A stretch of 64,000 bases of DNA from Eumeta japonica (Eukaryota; Arthropoda; Insecta; Lepidoptera; Psychidae), in assembly GCA_005406025.1 (NCBI GenBank), contig BGZK01000730.1:186001-250000 (forward strand), written 5' to 3'. Below are positions 49,380-61,800 of the stretch, piece by piece (the stretch's first letter is position 1; the number at the start of each line of letters is the position of its first letter). A model generated the notes under the pieces. It made no database searches, was not told where the DNA came from, and was given only the letters and a program-made list of their open reading frames with translations. The position numbers were made by a program, and so were the translations under genes.

Positions 49380-50089
49380 CTTTTGTATATTTCAGGAATA
49401 ATGACCCGAGACGGAAGTAAAGCTAGTCCCGAGATAAATTCATCGTACCTCTAAATAATAAATAAAGAAATAAAATGAAATATAAAGTTTATTTCTCGAC
49501 TTAAAGTATATTACAAAACAAAATAAAACGGCAACTAAATTTTATGTAGTATTAGAAAGTTATTTAAAGATTTTAATTTTAGTACTTTTATCTGAATATA
49601 CATAGTTTTTAATTGATAATATAATTTAATAATGTAATGTGATATAGACTGGAAAAAAATTCTACTATAAGAATTGCAAGAGAAAAATTTTTTAAATAAA
49701 TCATGTTTACTATTTGATTTTATAATAACCTTATTTTACAGTACTATTAATTCTGCTATTGCTAAGATGTTTAATATTAAATAGAATTTTTAAACCCTTA
49801 AATAAAACTTTATTAATTCGTTGCAATTGTTATTGTTGAATTAGAGTTGTAAATGTTTACAACAGAATAGTTAGGATTGTATGATTTAGTTCTGCAATAT
49901 TAATGGCATTTTAGACGTATTCGTAAATGTAAATGTCGAACATCACAAACAGCCCATAGTGTTACAATAATTTTATACCATATAATTCTTCGAGAGGCGC
50001 TTTCGCTCACCCAACATCCAAGCAAAGGGATATCAGTTTTCCTCATGCATCAGTGAATACTGCTGAGGAAGCATCGCATGAATGCGCAT

Positions 50090-50129
<40 letters not shown>

Positions 50130-52154
50130 GTGAGCACACGCCACGTACACAATCTCTCCAAAGAAAAGGATGATGTCCTGTAGTGGATAAATATAAAATA
50201 AATGTCGCCGGTGGTTACCCTTTCTGGACTTGTGTTCGTGTTTGGCGTCGCATCTGCACATCATTTCGCAGACACAAGGTTTGGCGGCCAGTTCTTCTTC
50301 ATCTATGCATTTCTTCTCCTTTTTTTCTTCTAATTATTGCAGAAAACAAAACGGGTTGTAGATTAGACGAGATATATTTATAATATTAAAAATTGATTCA
50401 CTACTTTCGTTCTTCAATAGAGAGGCTAATTAGATCGAAACGAGCGTGATATTGGAATATTAAAAATATATATCATTTTGATTGACTTCAAGCCAGCATT
50501 GCTTGTAAACGAAACCATAAATATCAAAATAACTTAACTGTTTCGCATTTTCTTAATTTTTAAGTTTCCTGTTTTATGTTTATCTTCCGTTGTGTCAGTT
50601 AAAAGTTGTCTTAGTTAATAAACACGTTAGATACATATGCTTAAAATTCTCATGTTACACCGTAAATGCGACGTTTAAATAAAATAAATAATAATAATGA
50701 TGTGATTAATCTGTAAAACAGTAAATAATGAAATTGCCGAAGTCATTCCAAGACTTGATGGATTTTTGAAACTGTTCTGTGCCGAATTAATAACAGTACA
50801 CTGCACGAAACTCTGCCTCTGTGAAGTTCGTCACGAAAGCGACGCAATGGCGTAAAATCGTAAAATAGGAACGCGGCGGAGAAGGGCGAAGGGTTGGGGA
50901 GCGTAATTACCTGCGCAGTACATCATTCGCAGCCAACTCAGAGCGGCAGAGTTTCGTGCGTTGTATTTACTGTACATGTATGGGGCCGTCCATATATTAC
51001 GTCATTCTAAATTAGGGGGGGGTTGGTCTGCGGATGACGGTAAATGATGGAGAAGGGGCGTTTCGAAATTGACGTCATTGTTGTGATACCAGTTACTCCT
51101 AAATGTACAATGGTATATTGTACTCGAGCCAAAATGAATATGGGGAGGATACGGAGATATTACCCGTGACCCAGGATTTGCAAGAATGGGTGAAAACTCC
51201 GTGGGAGCTGTCCAAAGAAAACTAAATATATGTATAGAATAGGGAAGAATAAACTATTATATTAATGAACATTGCCAAAGTACATAATAATAAAAAAGAT
51301 GATTCTATAACAAAACGTTTTAATGTTATCCTATTTTTTCAAATCCGCAAATGTTTTAATTTTGTCAAACTGGGAAATGACGTCAGTTTCGCGAGGGGGG
51401 TCATTAGAAAATGACGATAGGATGATTGTGGGGGGTCGAAAATCAGCAAAAATCGATGACGTAATATATGGACGGCCCCTATGTTAAATGTAATCATAGA
51501 CATGTTTAAGTGAGACACGTGATTATACGTATTCGTGTCTTATTAGCTACGTGTCCGCTTTTTTTCCATATGTAGGGAATAAATGGCCCACTGATAGGGG
51601 GCGCTGTAATTTTTTTCTTCATAGCATCAGCGAGCCGAACAGAGTATATAGGTGGTCATCGCCGCCCATGGAAATTCGGTCTAGAGGAGTCACCGCTGCG
51701 TTGCCGAACTTTTGAGATAAAATACCCAACGAAGCGGGCAGTGGGCCATATTCAATATATTTTTAATTCTCCTTCATGACTTCATGAATACCAAATTTTG
51801 CGGAAAAATATCGTCATTCACTAGATACCACTCTAAAATATTGGTGGTGATGAAAAATACTCAATGTTTATTTTCAAACGTCAAACTAGTAATAAAGAAA
51901 CAATCTCTAGATACTAATTTTAGTCCGATGATGTTATTTAAATTCATATATACTTATAGCGAGAGGAAAGTTGTTGTCTCTGCCTATTAAAAAAAAAAAA
52001 TGGCGCGAGTTTAGTACGCGTGTATGATAACAGTTATCATGTACCTACATCATCTTGTATTTGATTCAGATGCTGATCACTCTACTACGAAGGCATACGC
52101 TCCCAAAATTTATTTATATCTCATTAATTGTTTGGATATCGTACGTTACTCTCG

Positions 52155-52200
<46 letters not shown>

Positions 52201-52865
52201 CAGTTGAATTATACTCACTTGGTAGCTCAACTTTTTCGTCGATTTTTTTCGTATCGCGTTTCGGCTTGTCTGAAAAAAATATGTCCATTACAGAAAAAAT
52301 ATTAAATACTGTTTAAAAACATTTTTAAGTCTAACCGCGCTATACGTTTTGTGAAAGTGTTAGTATGATAAATATTAGTAATACCAATTTAATATTGTAC
52401 GTAATAATATTAAATAAATTGTCTTTAAGCAAAACCGATACCAAAAAAAAATCACACGAAAATATTCAGCAGAAATATTAATAATATTTTTTACTAGAAT
52501 TCTGAAGTACTTGAGACATACGCTATTGTAAAATATGTAGACACGCAAAGCAGTGACAAATTCTAGTTGTTATATTTACACGGTGAATACGTATATTAAG
52601 TGAACACATCTATAGATCATGCTGTATGAATCCGGAAAAATAAATGTAAAATATCTTCAAAAAACATATTCACCTTTCCGTTTTTTGCTTTCACATTTGC
52701 AGACGCCTTTGCACTGGCAACCCTGTTCGATGGTTTTCTCGCGCGTCTCCGGCGCTGGCAGTTTATAGAAATCATAAATTAGACTGAAGCGCAATGAAAC
52801 GATCTTTTTTTGTATACTCATATATGTCGCTTCTGTATATGTATATATATATATACTATGATATT

Positions 52866-52916
<51 letters not shown>

Positions 52917-55755
52917 AGAATGGATTTTATCATATATCTTTTCGCAAATATTCATATACTCCTCCCTTTATAAAACAATTTTGCCAAAGAAACCATAGTC
53001 ATTAAAGTAGCCGTTTTTAAGAAAAATAGCTTAGAGCATCTACGTAGAAATGTCGTACTGACAACCTTAGAACAGGTGACGCGTAGATATTGCGCCACAG
53101 CGTACCGCACGGCCGGCCAGTGATCCACTTCGCGCGGCCGCGACCGGTCATGAATGTGTACCGAGTTCGTGGCGTCGGTCGTCCGACCGCGCCTGCGCCT
53201 GCTTCTGGCCGAGCATTTAGTGGAGTTGTGTCCATATTTCTTATAAGTATATTTTGATAATGACATATTTTTGTTATAGTTATTTTGGCAAAGTTGTTCT
53301 AAAAAAGAAGGAGATTACAAATATTTGCTAAAAAATGCATGATCAAACCCATACTGTATATGTGGAGGGACGGATATTGATGGATGATGATATCATTAGA
53401 AATATTCTATTTACACGCAACACCGAGGCAAAAGCGGTTTAGCAGCCACGTTTGATCTGCACTGAAAAATTAACGTCTACAAGAAGTTCAATTTGCTGTA
53501 GGGTCGGCAAATTCAGGATTAAGTTTTTATTTATTATTTTTGAATAGTGCGTCTAAGTTTAGTTGGCGAAGTAACTAAGCGTTGCTGCTGTTTAACTACG
53601 AAGGCAATCTGCCCACTTTTGTGTATTATTGTATTATCTCTCGCATTATAAATTAAATCCAGTGTTGAAGAACATCAGTAATAAGTTGTTTTATATTGCT
53701 TACATACGGTTTAATACACAAATAATTATATGCATATATATTATTATAAATTATATAGTATATATGTTTCTTTGCCTATTTCCCTTTCTTGTTGGTGGGG
53801 CGATAGGTGTCGCTTTTCTGCGACTACCGACGATATAAAAATATGCGACGTGTAAAACGCTTGTGCGCTAAAGATAATATGAAAAACCAAAGGGCGCGGT
53901 GCCGCGCGTGTGATCCCAGGACGCGACAAGGGCTAAGCCTTTTACTTCCTAATTATTCCCTTTCCCTATGGTATTTATTTGACAGTATACATGTGCAAAG
54001 TTCGAAGGCAGACAACAGGCATAGTTTTTAAGCTTCGAGGGAACCGCGATAGACTAATTTGAGATTTGTGTTGAGAAAAAACTTGAATATAACGTAAGTA
54101 GAGAAATAAATTAATATATACGAATTAAAGAAGAATAGGGACGATTCGATGTCCTATCATAGAACCAGAACAGAAAAAAAAGTATCGATCTCTGCGTAGT
54201 GTGTGTGGAGTATCTTTGAAAGACAGACGTAGGAAAAGTGATGTTGGACAGCGGTATAGTTTGAAAAAATATGCAGTGATTAGCGTAGAAGAAACCGTAC
54301 TATCACGGTGGTGATGTCGATCGGGGCAGGTCGGTTCATTCAGAACCAATTTATGCGGGTGTGCTTGATTAGATAAAAAATGTATTATTTACCTTTTTCT
54401 AACTCCATACCGGAGGCGCCCTCTGCATACTCATCTAAAACTGCGATACCTGAAAAAAATATTATGCAACTGTTTTATCAGTATATATGCTAAGGAAGAC
54501 ATCTATCTATAAAAACTTCAAAAGTAAAACTTTGTTGAAATAAAGATTTTCATTGAAATCATTCAGGGTCTTCAAGATAACCATACATTTTATATACGCT
54601 TTGCTTTCGCAAGCAGCCCTGTCCGCGTGGACAAAGAACGAATTCCTTCATCACGTATATCGACCGATCGCGCCTTCAATGACGATCCTGTTCGTTGTCC
54701 CGTTCCCGATTCTGATGTCAAATTTGTTGCACGCTCGATTCCGATCGCGTCCCGCTTTCAATTCCAATTTTAGCCCCACACCCGATTTCAACCTTAGTCC
54801 CGTTTCCGATTCTGATGTCGATTCGTCGCACGCTCGATTCCGATTGCGTCCCGCTTTCAATTCCAATTTTAGTCCCACACCCGATTTCAATCTTAGTCCC
54901 GTTCTCGATTTCGGTTCCTCCCACTACTGATCTGTTATCCGACCCGTTTGCGATATTTCTTATCGGTCACAATTCCGATTAGTATGAAGCCGGTACAAGG
55001 GTTGGTATCTTAATATTATTTATGCTATATTACTTAAGAATATTGTAGATTTTTATGAGTAAAAGAATGTTTAGAATCTGTAATAGCACAAATATGCCAA
55101 TGAAGCCAAAAAGAAATGTTAATACTCGGGGAGGTTCTTTATAGTGAAGGAGTTTTTAGAATCGGTTCAATAGTTTGGTTCAAGAGTACTACTACTCAGA
55201 CGAAGTCGGGTATAAACGCTAGTTTTTTTATTTTCAGAAACCTCGTTTGCGCGTACAACATACCGTCAGTTTCATAGTAATCAGATGAATGGTATAGGCA
55301 CGCAAAGGAAACGAACAAAATACACACCAATAGAAGATAATGTATTGAAAAATAAGCAAAATTTGATTATAAAATCCATTCAGATTTGATTGGGTCGGGT
55401 AATCAAACAAACAGACACTTTATAGACAGACAGTCAGAATGAAAATTAAAAAAAAAAGTTTAATATACTTTAGGTGCGAGTGGAAGAAATGTTTAGGGGT
55501 GACAAAATTTTATAAAAATATCGTATGCACAGTTTCATATATATGTATATAGAGATAAATAAAAAGTATTCTACTTTCTATTCCAGGAGATTAACCACTT
55601 CCATAAAAATTTGATTAATATCTGCCGGGCAAACAAAATGACATCACCTCTTTACCGACATCACGTATAGCATATAGTCTAGACACCATTTGCGAAATCA
55701 CATGTTCTTACCGTTTACTAAGTTTCATCAGAGCGAGCGCACCGTTTTTAATTTA

Positions 55756-55825
<70 letters not shown>

Positions 55826-55846
55826 TATATGTATAAATTAAAAACG

Positions 55847-55877
<31 letters not shown>

Positions 55878-58800
55878 GACAGAGAGACAGACGGCAGACA
55901 TAAATACAAACGCAGTTGTTTGAAATGTTAGAAGTGGGTCGGTATGAGTCAAGAGGAATGTCGCAAAATTAAAAAAAAAAATGGTACGGACAGACAGACG
56001 CTGCAAACTTATATGGTAGCATAAATATAGATGAAGACGAAGAAATAAATTGTATGTCCACGCTTGCCGATCCCGCGAGCGAAAAACTGGTTAAATGCAT
56101 AAATTAAGCAATCAAATCAGGCAGTAGCGATAGTGCCCGATATTTCACAACTTGTTGTAAATCAACAACAACTTTACAAATAAATGGAAAAGTCCCGTTT
56201 GTTCGGTGACCCTTTCAAAACCGGTTAAAGGACTAATATACGGCTTAACTATAACTTATTAAACTTTACCTGACTGTGAAGGCTTCCACCATTCAGTGTC
56301 CGACGATGCATGAAGTGAATTGTAATAGTATCGCATAAAAAATATCAATGAATTTACAAGCTTAACATTTCATGCAATTTTACTCTGCTAACTGTCAAAG
56401 CCAACTAGAACAAATGTTCTTATTAGCTGTTAAATTAAATGTCCTTATGAAAGTTTACTATATAGCTTATAGTGAACTTTCATAGATAAAAAAATCAGAT
56501 TTAAAAATTTAACTTATGCCCTGGATGCCTAGGATCTCACTGTACATGTAGTTACACGTAGTGTTTGGAACTTTTTGGACGAATATTTTATTTCCATTTA
56601 CTATAACTACATAAGAAATTGAGAGTAGATAATAAAGTTCAATCACTAACTATATTTAATCATACCTGCTTTAAAAGTTCATATCGGACAAGGATTGTTT
56701 CATGTGATTCAAGAGATTCATATAACTTAATCAGTGTTTAAGTTATGCCATGTTTTAAGTCACTGAGAATCGGCCATCGCTGCTATTTCAATAATGAGAC
56801 ATAATGAATTAACGTCATTTCTGTCAATATTAGTAAATATTTTACTTGGTTTCTTGATGTCAAGTGACATTGTTGCCAAACCGTTGAAATTAAATATATA
56901 CGAACTATTTAATTATTTTGTGAATAATAAAAAATCTGCATGATACATTGAAAGCGGTTCAGTTTGTTTACTAATTGCTAACTTTTGTGGTTATAATAGG
57001 GAACATCACTAAATGTGTTCATTTTTATACAAACGTATAATACATGAAGATGCAAGATTTATAAAGCTTTGGCGTGATTGCGTAGTCAGCATCGCCTTTT
57101 GGTGAAGAATTTTTTTTTTGAAAATAATAATATTGACCCATCAAAATAGAAAAGCATAGAATCATAATGTCGAACATATTTACGTTCATTCGTGGTGCAC
57201 AACTCACCCAAATGTAAATGAGGATATACGACGTATTTTTAAAGCAAACAAACCTCTTACAAAGGATCTTATTATTATCATTATTAGATGTAGTTTCGAA
57301 TGATACTTTTATTTCTTAACCGGTGAGAAAGAAAGAGTAAGAAGAGGACATTCGTTGGCGACAGAAAGAGAAAGAATAAGGGCTCGTGGGGAACGACTGT
57401 GTGGCGGCGAAGCCAATATTGTATGCCACGCCCACTACGAAGCCAATTTCGTTTGCTCATTTCGTTTATGTATTATGCTTATACGTTTTTCTATTTCGAT
57501 GTATTGACCTCATACGTTCAATATCAACGAATGATGGTCACGCATGACTATCAAAAGCGACTTAATATGTACTACTACTGTCTAGATCAGCTATGAAGTA
57601 AGCCGAGACCAAAAACAAATTAAACCGGCGTGCGCGTGTGCACAACAGGCAGTGTCAATATGCATAAAAATGAAATTATAAGTGTCGGGTTTATAATTCA
57701 GGTATGTCGCCAACGTTTTAGATAATATTCGTTTAGTGTACTGAAAACGCGACAGATGTCATGTTATCTGGCGATTCGCAAGTTGATAATTGGCGCCATA
57801 TACGACCGTCACAGCAGAATAAAAAACTGTAATAAAGAACAAAATGCCACAGACAAGAAGGGCGAATACAACATGGCGTCTGGAATCTCGGAGCTATGAA
57901 CTTTTCTCGCGGCGGACCCTCGATAAACTTTTTATCTTCAAAAATATCATTAACTCGATTGCACATAACAACTTCTGCTATTTATTTACATGTAAAAAAA
58001 TTCCGATAGTTTCATTACGTTGTGTATATTATAGATTTTAATCGGCCCGCTGCTAAGACATATTTATCCTCTCACAATTTTTTTATTTCATTTTATAGAG
58101 CTTGGATACAAAACCACCACACTCTAGACTGGCGCAGATTGGAGACTGCTAACGGCCGTTGTCACCAATGCTGTGACAATGTCCGACACCGATAGCTTGA
58201 CATGTCTTATGAACACACACAGACATACCTACGGAACTAATGGTTTCCGATTTAACTTAGTATAAAAAGTAATTGATTAGTTTGTCCGTATTCAGGATGT
58301 AATCCGGTACCTACCTACGTGTTCGTAGGCGATGTTTGTCGATCAATAGGCCGTTACTGCACCGGATGAAATATATTTAAATAGAACTCGTTCATATATT
58401 TGGTTTCGTCAAAAGACCAGTCATAAAAAAAAATGAAATGAATAGTGTTCTGTGGTAGTACCAGAAGCATTGTAAAGAAATGTGTATACTTGTATCACAT
58501 GATTATAGTGAAAACTTATACCATTTTCTATTTATTTAGATACTAGCTGACCCGCCCGCTTCGCTGGGTAATTTTTATTATAAATAAAATGGCGAAGGAT
58601 TTACGGAATCCTAAAAATGAGTAGCCTAGAACCATCTACAAATCATTCCGCATCGAATGGTCCCAGTCCCATGTCTATCTTATTAGTTTTTACGTGAATG
58701 GCGAACAAAGACAACCTATTTTAATTATATATATATATAAATATATAGATAGCAATTTAAACTGGAAAAGCAGCTGTAAAATATACATACAATATCAAAT

Positions 58801-61800
58801 TAAATCTGCTTAAGATGTCTTACCTGGTTACTTCATATTTCCCATATGAATCGACGCATAGAAACATTACTGTTTCTGAAGTCTTGAAGTCTGAAGATTT
58901 GAAGTTCTAAAACGGCAGTATATTTATGATTTGCATCAGCATTTTAATGATATTGCTGACAATTTATTATTCTTCATAAAGAATATTTCTATTGAATTCT
59001 ATATCTGTAGGATTGTAAGTTCCAAAAAAAAAACTAATATATCAATTGTCACACCACAAAAATACTTCTTACTTCTCATAGTCACTTACCTTTTACTTTT
59101 TTTAATTACTTGCCTTAGTAAATGTCTACATGAGGTACATAATATCTATTTTAGATGCCACTCACGGACAGATGGCGCTTGTATAAGTAGTTTAATTATC
59201 CTCATAGAGTGTTTAAAAATTGGTATTAGTTCTTTAAATAAGAGAATAAAATGATAACTATTGTAAATATGAACAGATACTTACCCATTGAAAATCATTC
59301 TATCAATTTTGTGAAACTTCGTTTCTGCAATATCTATAGGCAAATGCAAAATTTAACAAACACAAACCAAAGAGCATGGCCTCTCACTAGCGCCAGTTAT
59401 GTCGGTCCGGCGAAACAGAGTGGAGTCATTTTACAATGTTCCAAATGCTGCCTTTATAACACACATCTTTTGATGGTTTCAACCGAAATACCTGTATCGC
59501 ATTTGCATTGCCTGATTCTTTCCAATTCTTGGAGCTGCTCCTCTGTCAGTTTCTTCTTTGTGGTTTTCATTTCTGTCAAAGTAAGGTAATTTTTAACTTT
59601 GTAGGTACGTTTACAATCAAGTATTTATCGATTGAAATGATTTCATCTCGATTTGCATATTACCTATTTTTTTTTTCTTTTACCTTATACTTATTATATT
59701 CTATACACGATGGATGGAGAAAAATAATATAAATAACGTTAGTAATTATATTAAAATATCAAATATTTTTTTATCACATATTACTTATGGAGAACGAGAT
59801 ATAAATTTATAACGAAGGATTTATAATTATTCGAATCTGCTGGCAATACCGAATATGTATTCGGTGTTGCCAATACATTGGAAAATATTAAATCCTTTTG
59901 TTTTTAACTATGATATTAAAAGGCACCTTGCAGAGCTCGCTTTTCGGCCAGTTTCTCGCACACGCACATGTCTTCGCAGAGACAAGTCTTCCGCCTGGCG
60001 CCGTCTTCGGTTTTCCACGGCAGTTCTTTGGGGGCCTGACATGAAACTAATTTTTTAAAGCATTTTTTGAATAAAACATCTGCATGTACCAGAACTCATA
60101 CCACACATTTTAAGGGTTTAATTACTTCATTTTTTTTCCCCTATAAATGAAGAGTAGTTTTACCGGAAAATTTTGAATCCAGAAAATACTTATTCGGACG
60201 CCGAACCATTCGAATCTAAAACCATACATATGATGTTAATGTAGTTTTTTTTACTGCTTAGAATATCATTTACCGTCAAAATATGGTCCGTAATCTTGAA
60301 GTGTTAAAAAAAACATTTTTAATGCCAAACGTTTCAAACTAAGTTTTAAATATTTATTTACATAAATTTATTAACAGGTACATATTACAATAATAATTTT
60401 CAGCCTCATTAAGATGGCACTGTTATAATACAAAAGGAAAAAAAAAAACACATAAAAATAAACATTAACAAATGTAGATACAAATCGATAACATAAGAGA
60501 AATCGATATTGAGCTTGCATCTATTGTTTATTTAAATGCCGAGTATTAGACATAATTAAATATTGACTTATTTATTTACTTTAGGACAGAGGACGTCTGA
60601 AGCCAATTGTTTCTTGAATGAGGAGAATCCGTGATTGAAAACATCAATGTCGGTACTCATTTTAGTAACGTCATTGTAGGCCTACACATTCTAACTAGTG
60701 GGTAGCAGGATCATTAAAATATTACACATACAAAGACTACATCGAAATGCGCCTCCACAGCGTCTTTTCGTAATGCAGTCAATGGATCTATGCATCAGAA
60801 TTTACCGAAATTGATTAATGTCAGAAAGGCTATATGTTTTTAGGTTTGCCTTGTATATTGTCTTACAAGAAGCTTTGAATTCGTCATAGCGGCGTAGCGT
60901 GCGATTAACAGTGCAAGTCCGCAAACTGGCCGCTTTATGGAGATACCAGCCTTTTGTCTTTTTTTAAAACTGGTGTAATACATATTCCTCCTTTTGTGAT
61001 AATAGATTGCTGATTCTATAAATCGCTTTTGTTGGGCCAAAAATGCCAGAGCGTTTCTTGTATGGTACCGTACATTTAACACATAATTTTAAATGTACTA
61101 CCGTACATTTAAAATTATGTGTTTCTTTTCCATTTTTTTTAATGAGTATTGTAAAGTCAGATAAGTTAACCGGATTTATTGCGCAAGGGTTTCCGCTTTT
61201 TCTTCCAGAAAAAAAAAGATCAATGGAAATCTAACGATTGATGTAAAGAACGAAATAAAAAAACAAAATAGGTTTGGTACAATCAAATGTCCACAATAAC
61301 TCTACGTGTCATGTGCATAAATAAACTTAAAATATATACTAGGTACGTAAATAAACTGACATTCGCAGGTCTTCTTCGTCTCGACCCTGTCGAGGACATC
61401 TCTGTGCTCCCTCTTCATGGTGTAGTGGTAGTCCGATTTCTTGACAGGCAGGATGAGCGCCCCCGTGGCCACGTTCAGCACTAAAAGGAATATGTTTATC
61501 ATAGGATTAATTGTATAGCTTATTTTACTTTTGCCACCACTAGATGTCGCATTGGGCGGTGAAGAGTTATCTTTGTAAATGTAGAATTATCATCTAGTTG
61601 TGCAATGTCAACCTGATACTTGAATATTGGATGTTTTTGTTTCTTTTTTTTTTTTGATTAAATATTTGATGTTAGCATAACTACACTTTAAAAATTTTAT
61701 TGTAAGCACAAGCAAAATTGAATTAACACAACGGCATGTTTGCCTATTATGTGGGATTTTGATTATTTTGAACATTTTTATAAATTAGGCGAACAAATTA

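Noticed and set aside
54553..54930. Plus-strand ORF of 125 codons with an internal protein repeat
   Set aside because: The repetition comes from a degenerate DNA tandem repeat that is also found elsewhere in other frames; minus-strand frames are equally open.
57254..57320. Possible small phase-compatible exon (SFETTSNNDNNKIL)
   Set aside because: The acceptor ATAAAAG is poor and the peptide is low-complexity; not reported as an exon.
58817..58878. Exon-like segment on the minus strand (reads ETVMFLCVDSYGKYEVT, then GTAAGA)
   Set aside because: Its entry phases (0 or 1) and exit phase (2) fit neither neighbouring exon of the CxC gene, and the acceptor is weak.
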